Assembly (NCBI GenBank): GCA_023565505.1
Contig: JAIMBI010000021.1
Location: forward strand, 1-63,548
Length of the DNA: 63,548 nucleotides
Direction: 5' to 3'
Source of the DNA: Actinomycetes bacterium
GTDB taxonomy: Bacteria > Bacillota > Sulfobacillia > Sulfobacillales > JAIMBI01
Position numbers and translations under genes: made by a program. Shown piece after piece: positions 23,744 to 32,236 of this stretch (the first letter of the stretch is position 1; the number at the start of each line of letters is the position of its first letter). The notes under the pieces were generated by a model. That model made no database searches and had not been told where the DNA came from. It saw only the letters and a list, made by a program, of their open reading frames with translations.

Positions 23744-24811
23744 ATGCCGCCCATCCGGCTGCTCCTGGTGGTCGCCGACGCTGCGCCGGAGAACTTGGCC
23801 TTCGCCGCCTGGGCGGCGGACCGGCTGGAGCGCCCGGCCTTCGCGCCGGGGATCATCGGCTCCGCGGCGGTGCGGGCGTTACCCGTACCGCCCGACGTGG
23901 AGCGGACGGCGTGGCCGGAGGGCGGCTTGGGGGCGCGCCGGGCGGCGCGGCGGATCCTGGTCCGGGCCGCCGCCGCGGCGGACGCCGTGGTCGCCGTCGG
24001 TCATCGGGCTCTCGACGCCGTCGGCCGGATCCGACCGGTCGGCGGCGTCGTCGTGTATGTCCGCACCCAGGTTCCGACTGGATATGGGGACCGCCAGCGG
24101 GAGGCGTGGTGGGCGTCGCGGATGGACGCCCGCTGGCTCGCGGGTCCGGCCGCGGCCGCCGCCCCGCCGGCCGCCGTCCCGGCGCGGGCGGCGGTCCGGT
24201 CCCGACTGGGTCTTTTGGCCGACACGCTCGTGGTGGGCCTCGGGGGCCGGCCGTCGGACGCCGGTCGGGCGGCCGCGGCGGCGGCGCTGAGCGCCGCGGG
24301 CCCCGACGCCGTGCTCCTCGACCTCGCCGGGTGGGGATCCGTGGTGCCCTGGCCCCGGTCGGTCGCGGCCGCCGCGACGGCCGTGGCGGCCGCCGACCTC
24401 CTCCTCCTGCCGGACGCCGGGGCCGGCGACGCCGCGCTCCTGGACGCGGCGATGCGCGCCGCCGTGCCGGTGGTGGCCAGTCCCGCGCCGGACCACGTGG
24501 GGCGGTTCCGCTGCCCGGTCGAGGGGTTCCTGGTGCCCCTCGACCGTCCGGACGCGTGGGCGGAGGTGGCGGCGGCGCTGGCTGAGGACGCCGGGTTTCG
24601 ACAGCAGGTCGGCGGGGCCGGGTCGCGGCGGACCACGGACGGAGATCAGGCGGCCCGCGAGTTTGGCTCGCTCGTGGCTGGCACCCTGGTGCGCCGTACG
24701 GGCCGCTGTCCGGTCTGCCCGGAAGGGGCGGCGCCCGGCCGCGGGGACGGTTCCCCCGGGTCGGTGGAAGGACTTGAGGAAGGCACTGTAAGACGGCGAG
24801 AGATGATGTGA
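23744..24811 (+). CDS. Glycosyltransferase-like (GT-B, GT4-type) protein, degenerate
   Basis: 355 aa, alanine-rich. The C-terminal half resembles a GT4 donor-binding domain: LLLPDAGAGDAALLDAAMRAAVPVVASPAPDHV and GFLVPLDRPDAWAEVAAALAEDAGFR follow the pattern E-A-M-A-x-G-x-P-V-V-A-S ... G-x-L-V-x-P-x-D. But the catalytic E-x7-E and the K/R of active enzymes are not evident (DAALLDAAMRAA has D for the first E). The N-terminal part has Rossmann-like strands. A C-terminal CPVCPE could be a small metal knuckle. Either a diverged transferase or an inactive relative; I cannot tell. It starts directly at the SRPBCC stop codon. Confidence 0.5.
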   Translation: MPPIRLLLVVADAAPENLAFAAWAADRLERPAFAPGIIGSAAVRALPVPPDVERTAWPEGGLGARRAARRILVRAAAAADAVVAVGHRALDAVGRIRPVGGVVVYVRTQVPTGYGDRQREAWWASRMDARWLAGPAAAAAPPAAVPARAAVRSRLGLLADTLVVGLGGRPSDAGRAAAAAALSAAGPDAVLLDLAGWGSVVPWPRSVAAAATAVAAADLLLLPDAGAGDAALLDAAMRAAVPVVASPAPDHVGRFRCPVEGFLVPLDRPDAWAEVAAALAEDAGFRQQVGGAGSRRTTDGDQAAREFGSLVAGTLVRRTGRCPVCPEGAAPGRGDGSPGSVEGLEEGTVRRREMM

Positions 24812-24854
24812 ACGAGAGATATTGCCGCGACGAAGGGGCGCCACGCGCAATGAC

Positions 24855-24886
24855 CTCGGCTTTTCACGCCCCAGCCGAGTATTTTA
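24855..24886 (+). terminator. Hairpin with T/A-rich tail upstream of speD
   Basis: CTCGGCT (24855-24861) and AGCCGAG (24873-24879) enclose an 11-nt loop and are followed by TATTTTAT. It ends the aminotransferase unit just before the speD promoter, whose -35 begins at 24887. Confidence 0.65.
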
Positions 24887-24914
24887 TTGACACAAGGGGA
24901 CCCTTTGATACAAT
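24887..24914 (+). promoter_or_regulatory. Near-consensus promoter of speD
   Basis: TTGACA (perfect -35, 24887-24892), 16-nt spacer, TACAAT (24909-24914). It is one of the strongest promoters in the window and sits in an AT-rich island of about 60 nt. Transcription should begin near 24920. Confidence 0.8.
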
Positions 24915-24920
24915 GTACCA

Positions 24921-24937
24921 TGGCCGCTGGGCGGCCA
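24921..24937 (+). other. 5'-terminal mRNA stem-loop of the speD transcript
   Basis: TGGCCGC (24921-24927), TGG loop, GCGGCCA (24931-24937): a perfect 7-bp hairpin right at the expected transcript start. 5'-end stem-loops often protect mRNA from decay. An ATG at 24920 lies at the predicted +1 and is in frame with speD, so a leaderless longer form is also conceivable. Confidence 0.5.
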
Positions 24938-25000
24938 GCCGGCGCGGCGCGCATCGACGCCGTTCGCCGCCAAACGGGGTCGAAGGGGGTTGGGAATGCG

Positions 25001-25378
25001 ATGAACGCTTTGGGTCGACACGTGCTGGCGGAAGTGCACGGTTGTGACCCCGAAGTGTTGAACGACGTGGCCGGCGTCGAGGAGGTCATGGTCCAGGCCG
25101 CCCTGCACGCCGGCGCGGAAGTCCGGGAGGTGGCCTTTCACAAGTTCAGTCCGCAGGGCGTGAGCGGCGTGGTGGTCATCTCCGAGTCGCACCTGGCCGT
25201 GCACACGTGGCCGGAGCACGGGTACGCCGCGGTGGACGTCTTCACATGCGGCGATTCCGTAAACCCCTGGGACGCCTGTCAGTACATCGTGGAACGCTTC
25301 GGGGCGACGCATTTCACGGCCTCGGAAACCTTGCGCGGCGTGATGGTGGGCAAAGCCGTCGAACGGGCGGCGGTCTGA
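25001..25378 (+). CDS. speD: S-adenosylmethionine decarboxylase proenzyme
   Basis: Self-cleaving pyruvoyl enzyme that decarboxylates SAM to supply aminopropyl groups for spermidine. 125 aa, the short prokaryotic (class 1B) form. Cleavage is expected at E62-S63 in [27 protein letters not shown], with Ser63 becoming the pyruvoyl group. H68 and C83 (FTCG) are the processing and proton-donor residues. ATG 25001 has AAGGGGGTTGGG upstream and matches the family start; an in-frame ATG at 24920 would add 27 residues. Strong own promoter. speE is not in the window. It starts the methyl-cycle cluster. Confidence 0.95.
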   Translation: MNALGRHVLAEVHGCDPEVLNDVAGVEEVMVQAALHAGAEVREVAFHKFSPQGVSGVVVISESHLAVHTWPEHGYAAVDVFTCGDSVNPWDACQYIVERFGATHFTASETLRGVMVGKAVERAAV

Positions 25379-25394
25379 TGGCGGAGGCGGATTC

Positions 25395-25823
25395 GTGGCG
25401 CGAACCTTTGTGATGGTCAAGCCGGACGGGGTACGGCGGGGATTGGTCGGCGAGATCATCGCCCGGCTGGAGCGGAAGGGCCTGGTACTGGCAGGCCTGA
25501 AGCTCATGCGGGTCACGCCGGAACTGGCCGGCGCCCACTATGCGGAGCACCGAGACAAGCCCTTCTACCCCGAGCTGACAGCCTTCATCACCAGCGGTCC
25601 CGTGGTCGCCATGGTCTGGGAGGGTCCCCGGGCGGTCGAGGTCGTGCGGGCCCTGATGGGGGCGACGGATCCGCTGCGGGCGCAGCCGGGAACCATCCGG
25701 GGCGATTTTGGCTTGGCGATTACGGAAAACGTGGTGCACGGGTCGGACAGCGAGGAATCGGCCGAGCGGGAGATTGGCCTCTTCTTCACGAGCGGCGAAC
25801 TGGTGGCCGCGTCCTCCTCTTAA
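25395..25823 (+). CDS. ndk: Nucleoside-diphosphate kinase
   Basis: Transfers the terminal phosphate of NTPs to NDPs via phosphohistidine. 142 aa. The active-site histidine is H115 in [12 protein letters not shown], the family signature. [19 protein letters not shown] at the start, [30 protein letters not shown], and the hexamer Kpn-loop region are complete. The GTG start at 25395 follows GGCGGAGGCGGA. It lies 16 nt after speD. Confidence 0.97.
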   Translation: MARTFVMVKPDGVRRGLVGEIIARLERKGLVLAGLKLMRVTPELAGAHYAEHRDKPFYPELTAFITSGPVVAMVWEGPRAVEVVRALMGATDPLRAQPGTIRGDFGLAITENVVHGSDSEESAEREIGLFFTSGELVAASSS

Positions 25824-25832
25824 AGCGGGTCC

Positions 25833-26750
25833 ATGACCGGGTGGTTCTGGGTTTTCGGCGGGGCGGCAGCGGGAGCTGCCGCCTATGCCGTCTTGGGGGA
25901 GCCGTACTGGATCCGGGAGGTGACGTACGTCGTCCCGGCGGAGGGCAAGGACGGGCTCGACGGCCTTTCGGTGGTGCTCCTCACGGACCTCCACGGGCGC
26001 GCCGACGCCCTGGCGCGGCCGACCGTCCAGGGTTGGATCGCGGCCGCCGACCTCGTCGTCGTGGCGGGGGACCTGTACAGTCCGCTGCGCCCCCGGCGGC
26101 CGCTGGCCCGGGCGTTGGTTCGCCTGGACCCGGCGCGCTTGGTCTTCGTGTCGGGCAACCACGACTGGCGCCGCGGCCGCCTCGATCTGGCGCCGTGGGT
26201 GCCGCCGCCCGGCGTGGTGCTGGACAACCGGTGGATCCGGCGCGAGCGGCGGGGCGCGCCGTACGTCGTGGCAGGCCTGCCCGACCTGGAGCGGGGCCGG
26301 CCGGACTGGGACGCGTTCGCCGATATCCCCGCGGGCCTCCCCGCGCTGCTGGTGAGTCACCGGCCGGATGCGGTGCTGGACCCGCGGAGTGCCCGGTTCT
26401 TCCTGGTGCTGGCCGGTCACACGCACGGGGGACAGGTCGCCATCCCCGGGTGGGGACCGATCCTGCGCCACACCCGGGTGCCCCGGCGGGCGGCGGCGGG
26501 CCTTTCCCGGTGGCCGCCCGACCGGTGGCTGGTGGTTTCGCGCGGCCTCGGCACCTCGGAGCTGCCGATCCGGTTCGGCGCCCGGCCGGAGGTCGTGCGC
26601 GTGGTGGTGCGGGTCCGGCCGGCGAGCGGCGCGCCGACGTCGGGACAGTGGATCCCCCCGGCCGAATCGGGGATCATGGAGGAAACGGATTACGAGGCCG
26701 GGGAGGCACGACGGGCGACGCGCCCGCACCCCCCGGACCGGGAGGGATGA
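25833..26750 (+). CDS. Metallophosphoesterase (YkuE-like), membrane-anchored
   Basis: 305 aa. Calcineurin-like phosphoesterase motifs run in order: LLTDLHGR (D-x-H), VVAGDLY (GD), SGNHDWR (GNHD), VSHRPDA and AGHTHGGQV (GHxH) followed by WGPILRH. An N-terminal hydrophobic segment (WFWVFGGAAAGAAAYAVLG) anchors it. The YkuE group acts on phospholipid or nucleotide phosphates; the substrate here is unknown. The C-terminal 40 residues are charged and look disordered. ATG 25833 lies 9 nt after ndk, and the next gene starts one base after its stop, so the unit is continuous from speD. Confidence 0.88.
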   Translation: MTGWFWVFGGAAAGAAAYAVLGEPYWIREVTYVVPAEGKDGLDGLSVVLLTDLHGRADALARPTVQGWIAAADLVVVAGDLYSPLRPRRPLARALVRLDPARLVFVSGNHDWRRGRLDLAPWVPPPGVVLDNRWIRRERRGAPYVVAGLPDLERGRPDWDAFADIPAGLPALLVSHRPDAVLDPRSARFFLVLAGHTHGGQVAIPGWGPILRHTRVPRRAAAGLSRWPPDRWLVVSRGLGTSELPIRFGARPEVVRVVVRVRPASGAPTSGQWIPPAESGIMEETDYEAGEARRATRPHPPDREG

Positions 26751-26751
26751 C

Positions 26752-27567
26752 ATGGGACAGGCACCGGTCGGGGTCATCGGGGGGACGGGCGTTTACGACC
26801 CGGCTTGGCTCGACGGGGCCGAGCCGCGGACGGTGGACACCCCCTACGGATCCGTGGCGGTGGTGACGGGATCGGTCGACGGCGCCCCGGCTGTGTTCCT
26901 CAACCGGCACGGGGCGGGCCATGCGCTCCCGCCGCACCGGGTGAACTACCGCGCCAACGTCTATGCGCTGTGGCGCCTCGGCGTCCGGCGGGTGGTGGCT
27001 ACCGCGGCGGTGGGCTCGCTCCATCGGGCCCTCGCGCCGGGCCACCTGCTGCTGGCCGACCAGTTCCTCGACTTCACCAAGGGACGGGTGGCCACCTTCT
27101 TCGACGGGGGACCCGGGGGCGTGGTGCACACCGACATGACCGAGCCCTACTGCCGGGGGTTGCGCGAGGCGCTCAGGGCGGAGGCCGTGGCCCAGCGCCT
27201 GCCGCTCACGGCGGGCGGCACCTATGTCGCCACCGAGGGACCCCGGTTCGAGTCCGCCGCGGAGATCCGGGCGTTCCGCCTGCTGGGCGGCGACGTGGTG
27301 GGGATGACGGGCGTCCCCGAGGTGGTCCTGGCCCGCGAGCTGGGGCTGTGTTACGCCACCGTGGCGCTGGTCACCAACTATGCGGCGGGCCTGGCGGGGG
27401 CCCGGCTCACGCACCAGGAGGTGCTGGACGTCATGGCCCGGCAGAGCGCGAGCGTGCGGCATCTCTTGCGCGCCGTGCTCCCGCGGCTGGACGCCGTGGC
27501 CTGCGACTGCGCCGGCGCCCCGGCGGCGTTGCCCCCCGCCGCCCGGGAGGAGGGGACGGGACCGTGA
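26752..27567 (+). CDS. mtnP: Methylthioadenosine/methylthioinosine phosphorylase (PNP family)
   Basis: 271 aa of the trimeric purine-nucleoside phosphorylase/MTAP family. GVIGGTGVYDP and FLNRHGAGHALPPHRVNYRANV are the phosphate-binding block; TAAVGSL, GTYVATEGPRFES and GGDVVGMTGVPEVVLAREL follow. The purine-6-position residue sits in VTNYAAGLAG as Asn209, where adenine-specific MTA phosphorylases carry Asp and 6-oxopurine enzymes carry Asn. With a deaminase two genes downstream, methylthioinosine or hypoxanthine-type substrates are likely. GTGA overlap with the next gene. Exact substrate is inferred. Confidence 0.85.
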   Translation: MGQAPVGVIGGTGVYDPAWLDGAEPRTVDTPYGSVAVVTGSVDGAPAVFLNRHGAGHALPPHRVNYRANVYALWRLGVRRVVATAAVGSLHRALAPGHLLLADQFLDFTKGRVATFFDGGPGGVVHTDMTEPYCRGLREALRAEAVAQRLPLTAGGTYVATEGPRFESAAEIRAFRLLGGDVVGMTGVPEVVLARELGLCYATVALVTNYAAGLAGARLTHQEVLDVMARQSASVRHLLRAVLPRLDAVACDCAGAPAALPPAAREEGTGP

Positions 27568-28808
27568 GCGAGACACCCACCCGAGACGTCCGTGCGGGCG
27601 AGGCCAAGCTGGCCTGGGTACGGCCCCGGATGCCGCTCCTGGCGCGGATCCGGGAGCGGTTCCGGGCCGAGCGGCCGCTGGCCGGCGAACGGCTGGCCAT
27701 GTCCCTCCATCTCGAGGCCAAGACCGCCGTCCTGGCCGAGTTGATGGCCGAGGGAGGCGCGGAAGTGGCCATCACCAGCTCCAACCCGCTCTCGGCGCAG
27801 GACGACGTGGCGGCGGCCCTCGCCGCGCGCGGGGTCGCGGTCCACGCCCGGCGGGGCACGGACGCGGCGGAGTTCGACCGGTTGCACCATCGCGTCCTGG
27901 ACATCCGGCCCACCCTCATCCTCGACGACGGGGGCGAGCTCCTGGCCCGGCTGGTGACCAGCCGCCGCGACCTGGCCCCGGGGGTCAAGGGAGGCGGCGA
28001 GGAGACGACCACGGGGGTCCTTCGCATCCGGGCGCTCGCCCGGGAAGGCCGGCTGCCCTTCGCGATGGTCGTCGTCAACGACGCGCCCATGAAGCACCTG
28101 TTCGACAACCGTTACGGCACCGGCCAGTCGACCTGGGACGGGATCATGCGGGCGACCAACATGTCGGTCGCCGGGGCCCGGGTGGTGGTGGCCGGCTACG
28201 GCTCGTGCGGCCGAGGGATCGCCCAACGGGCCCGCGGCCTCGGAGCGCACGTGGTGGTCACCGAAGTGGATCCGGTCCGGGCCAACGAGGCCTGGATGGA
28301 CGGCTTCGCCGTCGCGCCGATGGCCGAGGCGGTCGTGGGAGCGGACATCGTGGTCACCGCCACGGGCAACCGGGGCGTGGTCCGGGCCGAGCACTTCGCC
28401 GCCATGAAGGACGGGGCGGTCCTGGCCAACGCCGGCCACTTCGACGTCGAGGTGGACGTGGCGGCCTTGCGCCGGACCGCCGTGGAGACGGTGCCGGGGC
28501 GCACCCCCGACGTGGTGGGCTACCGGCAGCCGGACGGGCGGGTCCTGTACGTGCTGGCCGAGGGCCGGCTGGTCAACCTGGCGGCGGCCGACGGGCACCC
28601 CGTCGAGATCATGGACCTGACCTTCGCCCTGCAGGCGCTCACGCTCGAGCGGCTGGCCCGCGAGCCCAAGCCGCCGGGGGTCTGGCCGGTGGATCCGGAC
28701 ATCAACCGATGGGTCGCCGAGACGCGCCTGGCGGTCCTCGGCGTGGCCATCGACCGGCTGACGCCGGAGCAGGAACGCTACCTCGGATCGTGGGAGGGGA
28801 TCGGGTGA
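27564..28808 (+). CDS. ahcY: Adenosylhomocysteinase
   Basis: Hydrolyses S-adenosylhomocysteine to adenosine and homocysteine, NAD-dependent. 414 aa, the short form without the usual C-terminal K-x-x-x-Y tail, as in Thermotoga. MSLHLEAKTAVLAELM, SSNPLSAQDDVAAAL, VKGGGEETTTGVLR, NDAPMKHLFDNRYGTGQS (K177, D181, catalytic hydride network) and the NAD loop VAGYGSCGRG (about 211-218) are all present. The GTG start shares GTGA with mtnP and the stop shares GTGA with the deaminase gene. Next to it lies an SAH/MTA deaminase, so SAH has two possible fates. Confidence 0.93.
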   Translation: MSETPTRDVRAGEAKLAWVRPRMPLLARIRERFRAERPLAGERLAMSLHLEAKTAVLAELMAEGGAEVAITSSNPLSAQDDVAAALAARGVAVHARRGTDAAEFDRLHHRVLDIRPTLILDDGGELLARLVTSRRDLAPGVKGGGEETTTGVLRIRALAREGRLPFAMVVVNDAPMKHLFDNRYGTGQSTWDGIMRATNMSVAGARVVVAGYGSCGRGIAQRARGLGAHVVVTEVDPVRANEAWMDGFAVAPMAEAVVGADIVVTATGNRGVVRAEHFAAMKDGAVLANAGHFDVEVDVAALRRTAVETVPGRTPDVVGYRQPDGRVLYVLAEGRLVNLAAADGHPVEIMDLTFALQALTLERLAREPKPPGVWPVDPDINRWVAETRLAVLGVAIDRLTPEQERYLGSWEGIG

Positions 28809-30100
28809 GCCCGGGGCACGACGAGGTGGTCATGACCGCCGAGGTGGTGGTGACGGGCGACGCGGCGGGGACCGTGTACGCGCCGGGTGAGGTGGCCTGG
28901 TCCGGCGACCGCCTCGTGTACGTGGGGCCGCCGAGGGGGCGGACGGGCGGCCGCCGCATCGCCGTGGGGGACGGCGCCATCCTGCCCGGTCTGGTCAACA
29001 CCCACAACCACGCTGCGATGGCGCTGCTCCGCGGCTACGCCGACGACGCGCGGCTCATGGCGTGGCTGAGGGATCACATCTGGCCCGTGGAGGCCCGCAT
29101 GACGGCCGAGGATGTCTACGTCGGCACGCTGCTGGCCTGCCTGGAGATGATCCGGGGCGGGACGGTGGCGTTCGCCGACATGTACCTCCACGCCGACGCG
29201 GTGGCCCGGGCGGCGGACGCGGCCGGCCTCCGGGCGTTCGTGGCCCGGGGCCTCGTGGGGGACGGGCCCGAGGCGGAGGCGGCTCTCGCGCGGGCGGTCG
29301 AGGAGGCGCGCGGCTTCGCCGCCCGCTACCCGCTGGTGGAGGGCTGGCTCGGCCCGCACGCACCGTACACGTGTTCGCCCGCGCTGCTGGAGCGCGTGGC
29401 GGATCAGGCCCGCCTCCACGGCCTGGGCATCCACATCCATCTCAGCGAGAGCGTCGAGGAGATTCGGGAGGTGCGGGCGCGCTACGGCCTGTCGCCGATC
29501 GCCTTGGCGCAGCGCACGGGCATTCTGGGGGAGCGCACGCTCGTCGCGCACGGGGTCCACCTGGATGCGGAGGACATCCGCCTGCTGGCGGAAAGCCGGG
29601 CCACCGTGGCGCACTGTCCCGTCTCGAACCTCAAGCTGGGCAACGGGACCGCGCCGGTGCTGGACCTCTTGGCCGCCGGGGTGAACGTGGCCCTCGGCAG
29701 CGACGGCCCGGCCAGCACCAACACCCTGGACCTCTTCCTGGAGATGCGGGTGGCGGCCTGGCTGCAGAAGACTCTCCGGGGCGATCCGGCCGCCTTCGGG
29801 GCCCGCCAGGCGCTGGCGCTGGCCACGCGGGGCGGCGCCCGGGGTCTCGGCTATGCCGGCGGCGTGCTCGAACCCGGCGCCCCGGCCGACCTGGTCGCCG
29901 TCCGGTGGAGCCGTCCGCACACGACGCCGCACACGGACCCGCTCTCGACCGTGGTGTACGCGACCCAGGCGTCCGACGTGCGCTACACCGTCGTGGCGGG
30001 GCGCCTTCTGCTGGACGACGGGCGGGTGACGGTGGTGGACGAGGACGCCGTCCTGGCGGAGGCCCGGGAGCGGGCCGGACGGCTCACCGGGCGGCCGTAA
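28805..30100 (+). CDS. mtaD: S-adenosylhomocysteine / methylthioadenosine deaminase
   Basis: Amidohydrolase that deaminates SAH and/or MTA to the inosyl forms. 431 aa. Metal site H67-x-H69 in NTHNHAAM, PHAPYTCSP, IHIHLSES (His and catalytic Glu), LVAHGVH and GSDGPASTN with the metal Asp. It matches the MtaD/SsnA-like group (LLRGYADDARLMAWLRDHIWP). The GTG start overlaps ahcY by 4 nt. Its placement behind an Asn-type phosphorylase suggests MTA to MTI, then phosphorolysis. SAH versus MTA preference cannot be read from the sequence. Confidence 0.9.
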   Translation: MSPGHDEVVMTAEVVVTGDAAGTVYAPGEVAWSGDRLVYVGPPRGRTGGRRIAVGDGAILPGLVNTHNHAAMALLRGYADDARLMAWLRDHIWPVEARMTAEDVYVGTLLACLEMIRGGTVAFADMYLHADAVARAADAAGLRAFVARGLVGDGPEAEAALARAVEEARGFAARYPLVEGWLGPHAPYTCSPALLERVADQARLHGLGIHIHLSESVEEIREVRARYGLSPIALAQRTGILGERTLVAHGVHLDAEDIRLLAESRATVAHCPVSNLKLGNGTAPVLDLLAAGVNVALGSDGPASTNTLDLFLEMRVAAWLQKTLRGDPAAFGARQALALATRGGARGLGYAGGVLEPGAPADLVAVRWSRPHTTPHTDPLSTVVYATQASDVRYTVVAGRLLLDDGRVTVVDEDAVLAEARERAGRLTGRP

Positions 30101-30253
30101 CGGGTCACGGGCGCAGGAACGCCGCCGGCGGGCGCCGAAGCCAGGCCGGGAGCGCGCGATGCGGCGCCGGTGCGGAGGACGGCGGCCTCGACGCGACCGC
30201 GCCGGGGCGGGATGCGTCGGCGGGAAGTCGTCGTCGGGAGGAGGACGCAACCC

Positions 30254-30655
30254 ATGAATCCGTTGGAGGACAACCCCTGCATCATCTGCGGCCCGGACAA
30301 CCCCATTGGGCTTCGCGTCCGCTACGTCCCCGAGGGGGACGGGGTGGTCGCGCGCGTGGCGGTGCGGGAGGATTTCCAGGGCTTCCGCGGCGTCGTGCAC
30401 GGCGGGGTGCTGACGGCGCTCCTCGACGACGCGATGTGGCACGCCGTCTTTCATCGGACCGGGCGCTCCACGGTGACCGTGGACCTCACCACCCGGTTCG
30501 TCAAGCCCGCTCCCGTGGGGACGGAGCTGACGGTGACGGCGACGGCCGAAGCCATGCGCCATCGCTTGGCGCACGCGGCGGCCACGATCCGGGAGGCCGC
30601 CACGGGGGCCGTCCTGGCGCAGGCGGAAGGCCGGTTCATGGCCCAGCCCCGGTGA
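30254..30655 (+). CDS. PaaI-family (hotdog) thioesterase
   Basis: 133 aa. The hotdog fold signature is FRGVVHGGVLTALLDDAMWHAV (HGG...D, active-site Asp) followed by TVDLTTRFVKPAPVGTELTV. CIICGPDNPIGLRV at the N-terminus is a short Cys-rich lead seen in the YiiD/PaaI-like subgroup. It hydrolyses acyl-CoA; the acyl group is unknown. A 153-nt gap after the deaminase shows no gene or clear promoter. It shares GTGA with the PHP gene. Confidence 0.85.
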   Translation: MNPLEDNPCIICGPDNPIGLRVRYVPEGDGVVARVAVREDFQGFRGVVHGGVLTALLDDAMWHAVFHRTGRSTVTVDLTTRFVKPAPVGTELTVTATAEAMRHRLAHAAATIREAATGAVLAQAEGRFMAQPR

Positions 30656-31716
30656 CGCCGGACGCGGGCCGGATGCCGGTCGTGGCGCTGCATGTCCACA
30701 CGCGGTACTCCGACGGCACCGGCACGCCGGCAGAGGTGCGGGCGGCGGCGGCCCAGGCGGGGATCGACGTGGTGTGGATCACCGATCACGACACGCTGGC
30801 CGCCCGGGACGACCCGGCCGTGGGGTGGCGTGACGGGCGTCTTTTGCTCGTCGGCGCCGAGGTGACCACCCGCGCGGGGCATCTCCTGGTGCTCGGTGCC
30901 CCGTCGCTGACCGACGCGGGGCGCGACGGCGTCGAGACCGCCCGCGCGTACCGGGCCCGGGGTGCCGCGGTGTTCGCGGCGCACCCGGCGGACCGGGGCA
31001 ACCGCTTGCTGGGTTTCGGGCCGTATCCGTGGACCGCGGGGCGGGACGCGCTCACGGGCCTGGAGGCGTGGAACCATCTCTCCCAGTGGGGAGCGGCCCG
31101 GGACGGCCTCGGCCGGCTCCTCGTGCGGGGCCGTCGGCCGGAGGCGGGGACACGGTGCCCCGACCCGGCGGCCTTGGCCCTGTGGGACGCGTGGAGCCGG
31201 GAGGGACCCATGGCGGCCGTCGCCGGCGTCGACGCCCACGGCATCCGACTGGGCCGGGGGCGGTGGACGGTGGCCGTGCTGCCCTACGCCGCCGCCTTCC
31301 GGACCGTGTGGACCCAGGTGGTGCTCGACCGGCCGCTGTCCGGACGCGTGGCGGACGACGAACAGCACCTCACGGCGGCCGTCGCCCGCGGGCGTGCGCT
31401 CCTGGTCGCCGGCTCGGGCGGGCGGGCCACCGGGTTCCAGTACGAGGCGGAGGGGCCGGACGGGCCGGCGCCGATGGGGTCGACCGTCCCGTGGCGCCCG
31501 GGGTTGACGCTGGTCGCGCGGGCTCCGACGGCGGTCGAGTGGGTCTGGGTCGCCGACGGCCGGCCGGTCTCGTCCGAGCGCGGCCGGGCGAGCCGGTTCG
31601 TGGTCGCGCACCCCGGTGTCTATCGTGTCGCGGCCGGCCGCCTGGGTCCGCGCGGGGTGCTTCCGTGGGTGTACGCGAACGCCATCCGGGTAGTCGAACC
31701 GTCGGCCCCGGGATGA
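30652..31716 (+). CDS. PHP-domain metallohydrolase (CehA/McbA-like)
   Basis: 354 aa. PHP motifs are LHVHTRYSDGTGTPAE (HxH), VVWITDHDTLAARDD (DHD), GAEVTTRAGHLLVLG and AAHPADRGNR (H). A second region VAGVDAHGIRLGRGR gives the final His. The C-terminal 100 residues form a beta-rich domain ending PMGSTVPWRPG and a Ig-like strand set (VAHPGVYRVAAGRLG), typical of the CehA/McbA phosphoesterase group. The GTG at 30652 overlaps the thioesterase stop; ATG 30673 is an alternative. Substrate unknown. It ends 2 nt before a convergent gene. Confidence 0.82.
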   Translation: MTPDAGRMPVVALHVHTRYSDGTGTPAEVRAAAAQAGIDVVWITDHDTLAARDDPAVGWRDGRLLLVGAEVTTRAGHLLVLGAPSLTDAGRDGVETARAYRARGAAVFAAHPADRGNRLLGFGPYPWTAGRDALTGLEAWNHLSQWGAARDGLGRLLVRGRRPEAGTRCPDPAALALWDAWSREGPMAAVAGVDAHGIRLGRGRWTVAVLPYAAAFRTVWTQVVLDRPLSGRVADDEQHLTAAVARGRALLVAGSGGRATGFQYEAEGPDGPAPMGSTVPWRPGLTLVARAPTAVEWVWVADGRPVSSERGRASRFVVAHPGVYRVAAGRLGPRGVLPWVYANAIRVVEPSAPG

Positions 31717-31717
31717 G

Positions 31718-32065
31718 CTAGAGCCGCCCGCCCGCCCGCTCGAGCACGGCGCGCGCCCGTTCCGCCGCTTCCGCCGGCACCACGGCGGTCACCAGGGCCG
31801 CCTCGTTCCAGGTGGCGCCGGCGTACCAGTTGGCCGCAGCCGTCCACTTGTCGTCCAGGGCGGCGGGGTGGTAACCGAGGCGGCCCCACTCGGCGATGGG
31901 GGCGCCGTCGGTCGGGTCGTCGGGGGCCGAGCCCACCGAGACGACGTCGAACCCGGCCTCGCGGAGGGCGTCGGCGGCGCGTTCCGCGTCTTCGCGGAAG
32001 GCGAAGCGGGCGATGAGCGTCCGCTCTCCGGGGTCGAGGACGGGATGCCGGTTGTCTTGGGGCAT
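31718..32065 (-). CDS. Small stress-protein-like (GSP17M-like) protein
   Basis: 115 aa. TLIARFAFREDAERAADALREAGFDVVSVG is a ferredoxin-like beta-alpha-beta start, and WYAGATWNEAALVTAVVPAEAAERARAVLERAGGRL is the matching C-terminal half; such a repeat is seen in proteins annotated as general stress protein 17M-like. The ATG at 32065 has AAAGGAGGT, one of the best ribosome binding sites in the window, so it is probably well expressed. It is convergent with the PHP gene and divergent from the phosphatase. Family assignment is by pattern only. Confidence 0.6.
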   Translation of the reverse strand: MPQDNRHPVLDPGERTLIARFAFREDAERAADALREAGFDVVSVGSAPDDPTDGAPIAEWGRLGYHPAALDDKWTAAANWYAGATWNEAALVTAVVPAEAAERARAVLERAGGRL

Positions 32066-32236
32066 GGCGAGACCTCCTTTGTCCGCGCATGGGGCCGGAA
32101 GCCCCCGGGCCGGTCGGCGTGCGGCGGGCGCCGGGGTCTTGGGGGCCGCACCGGACATGCGGCGGGCATCTTCGCGACGCGTCTAGCATTCCCGGGGGCG
32201 CGGCGGTCGACGCGCCCCGCGGACCGGGGGGACACG

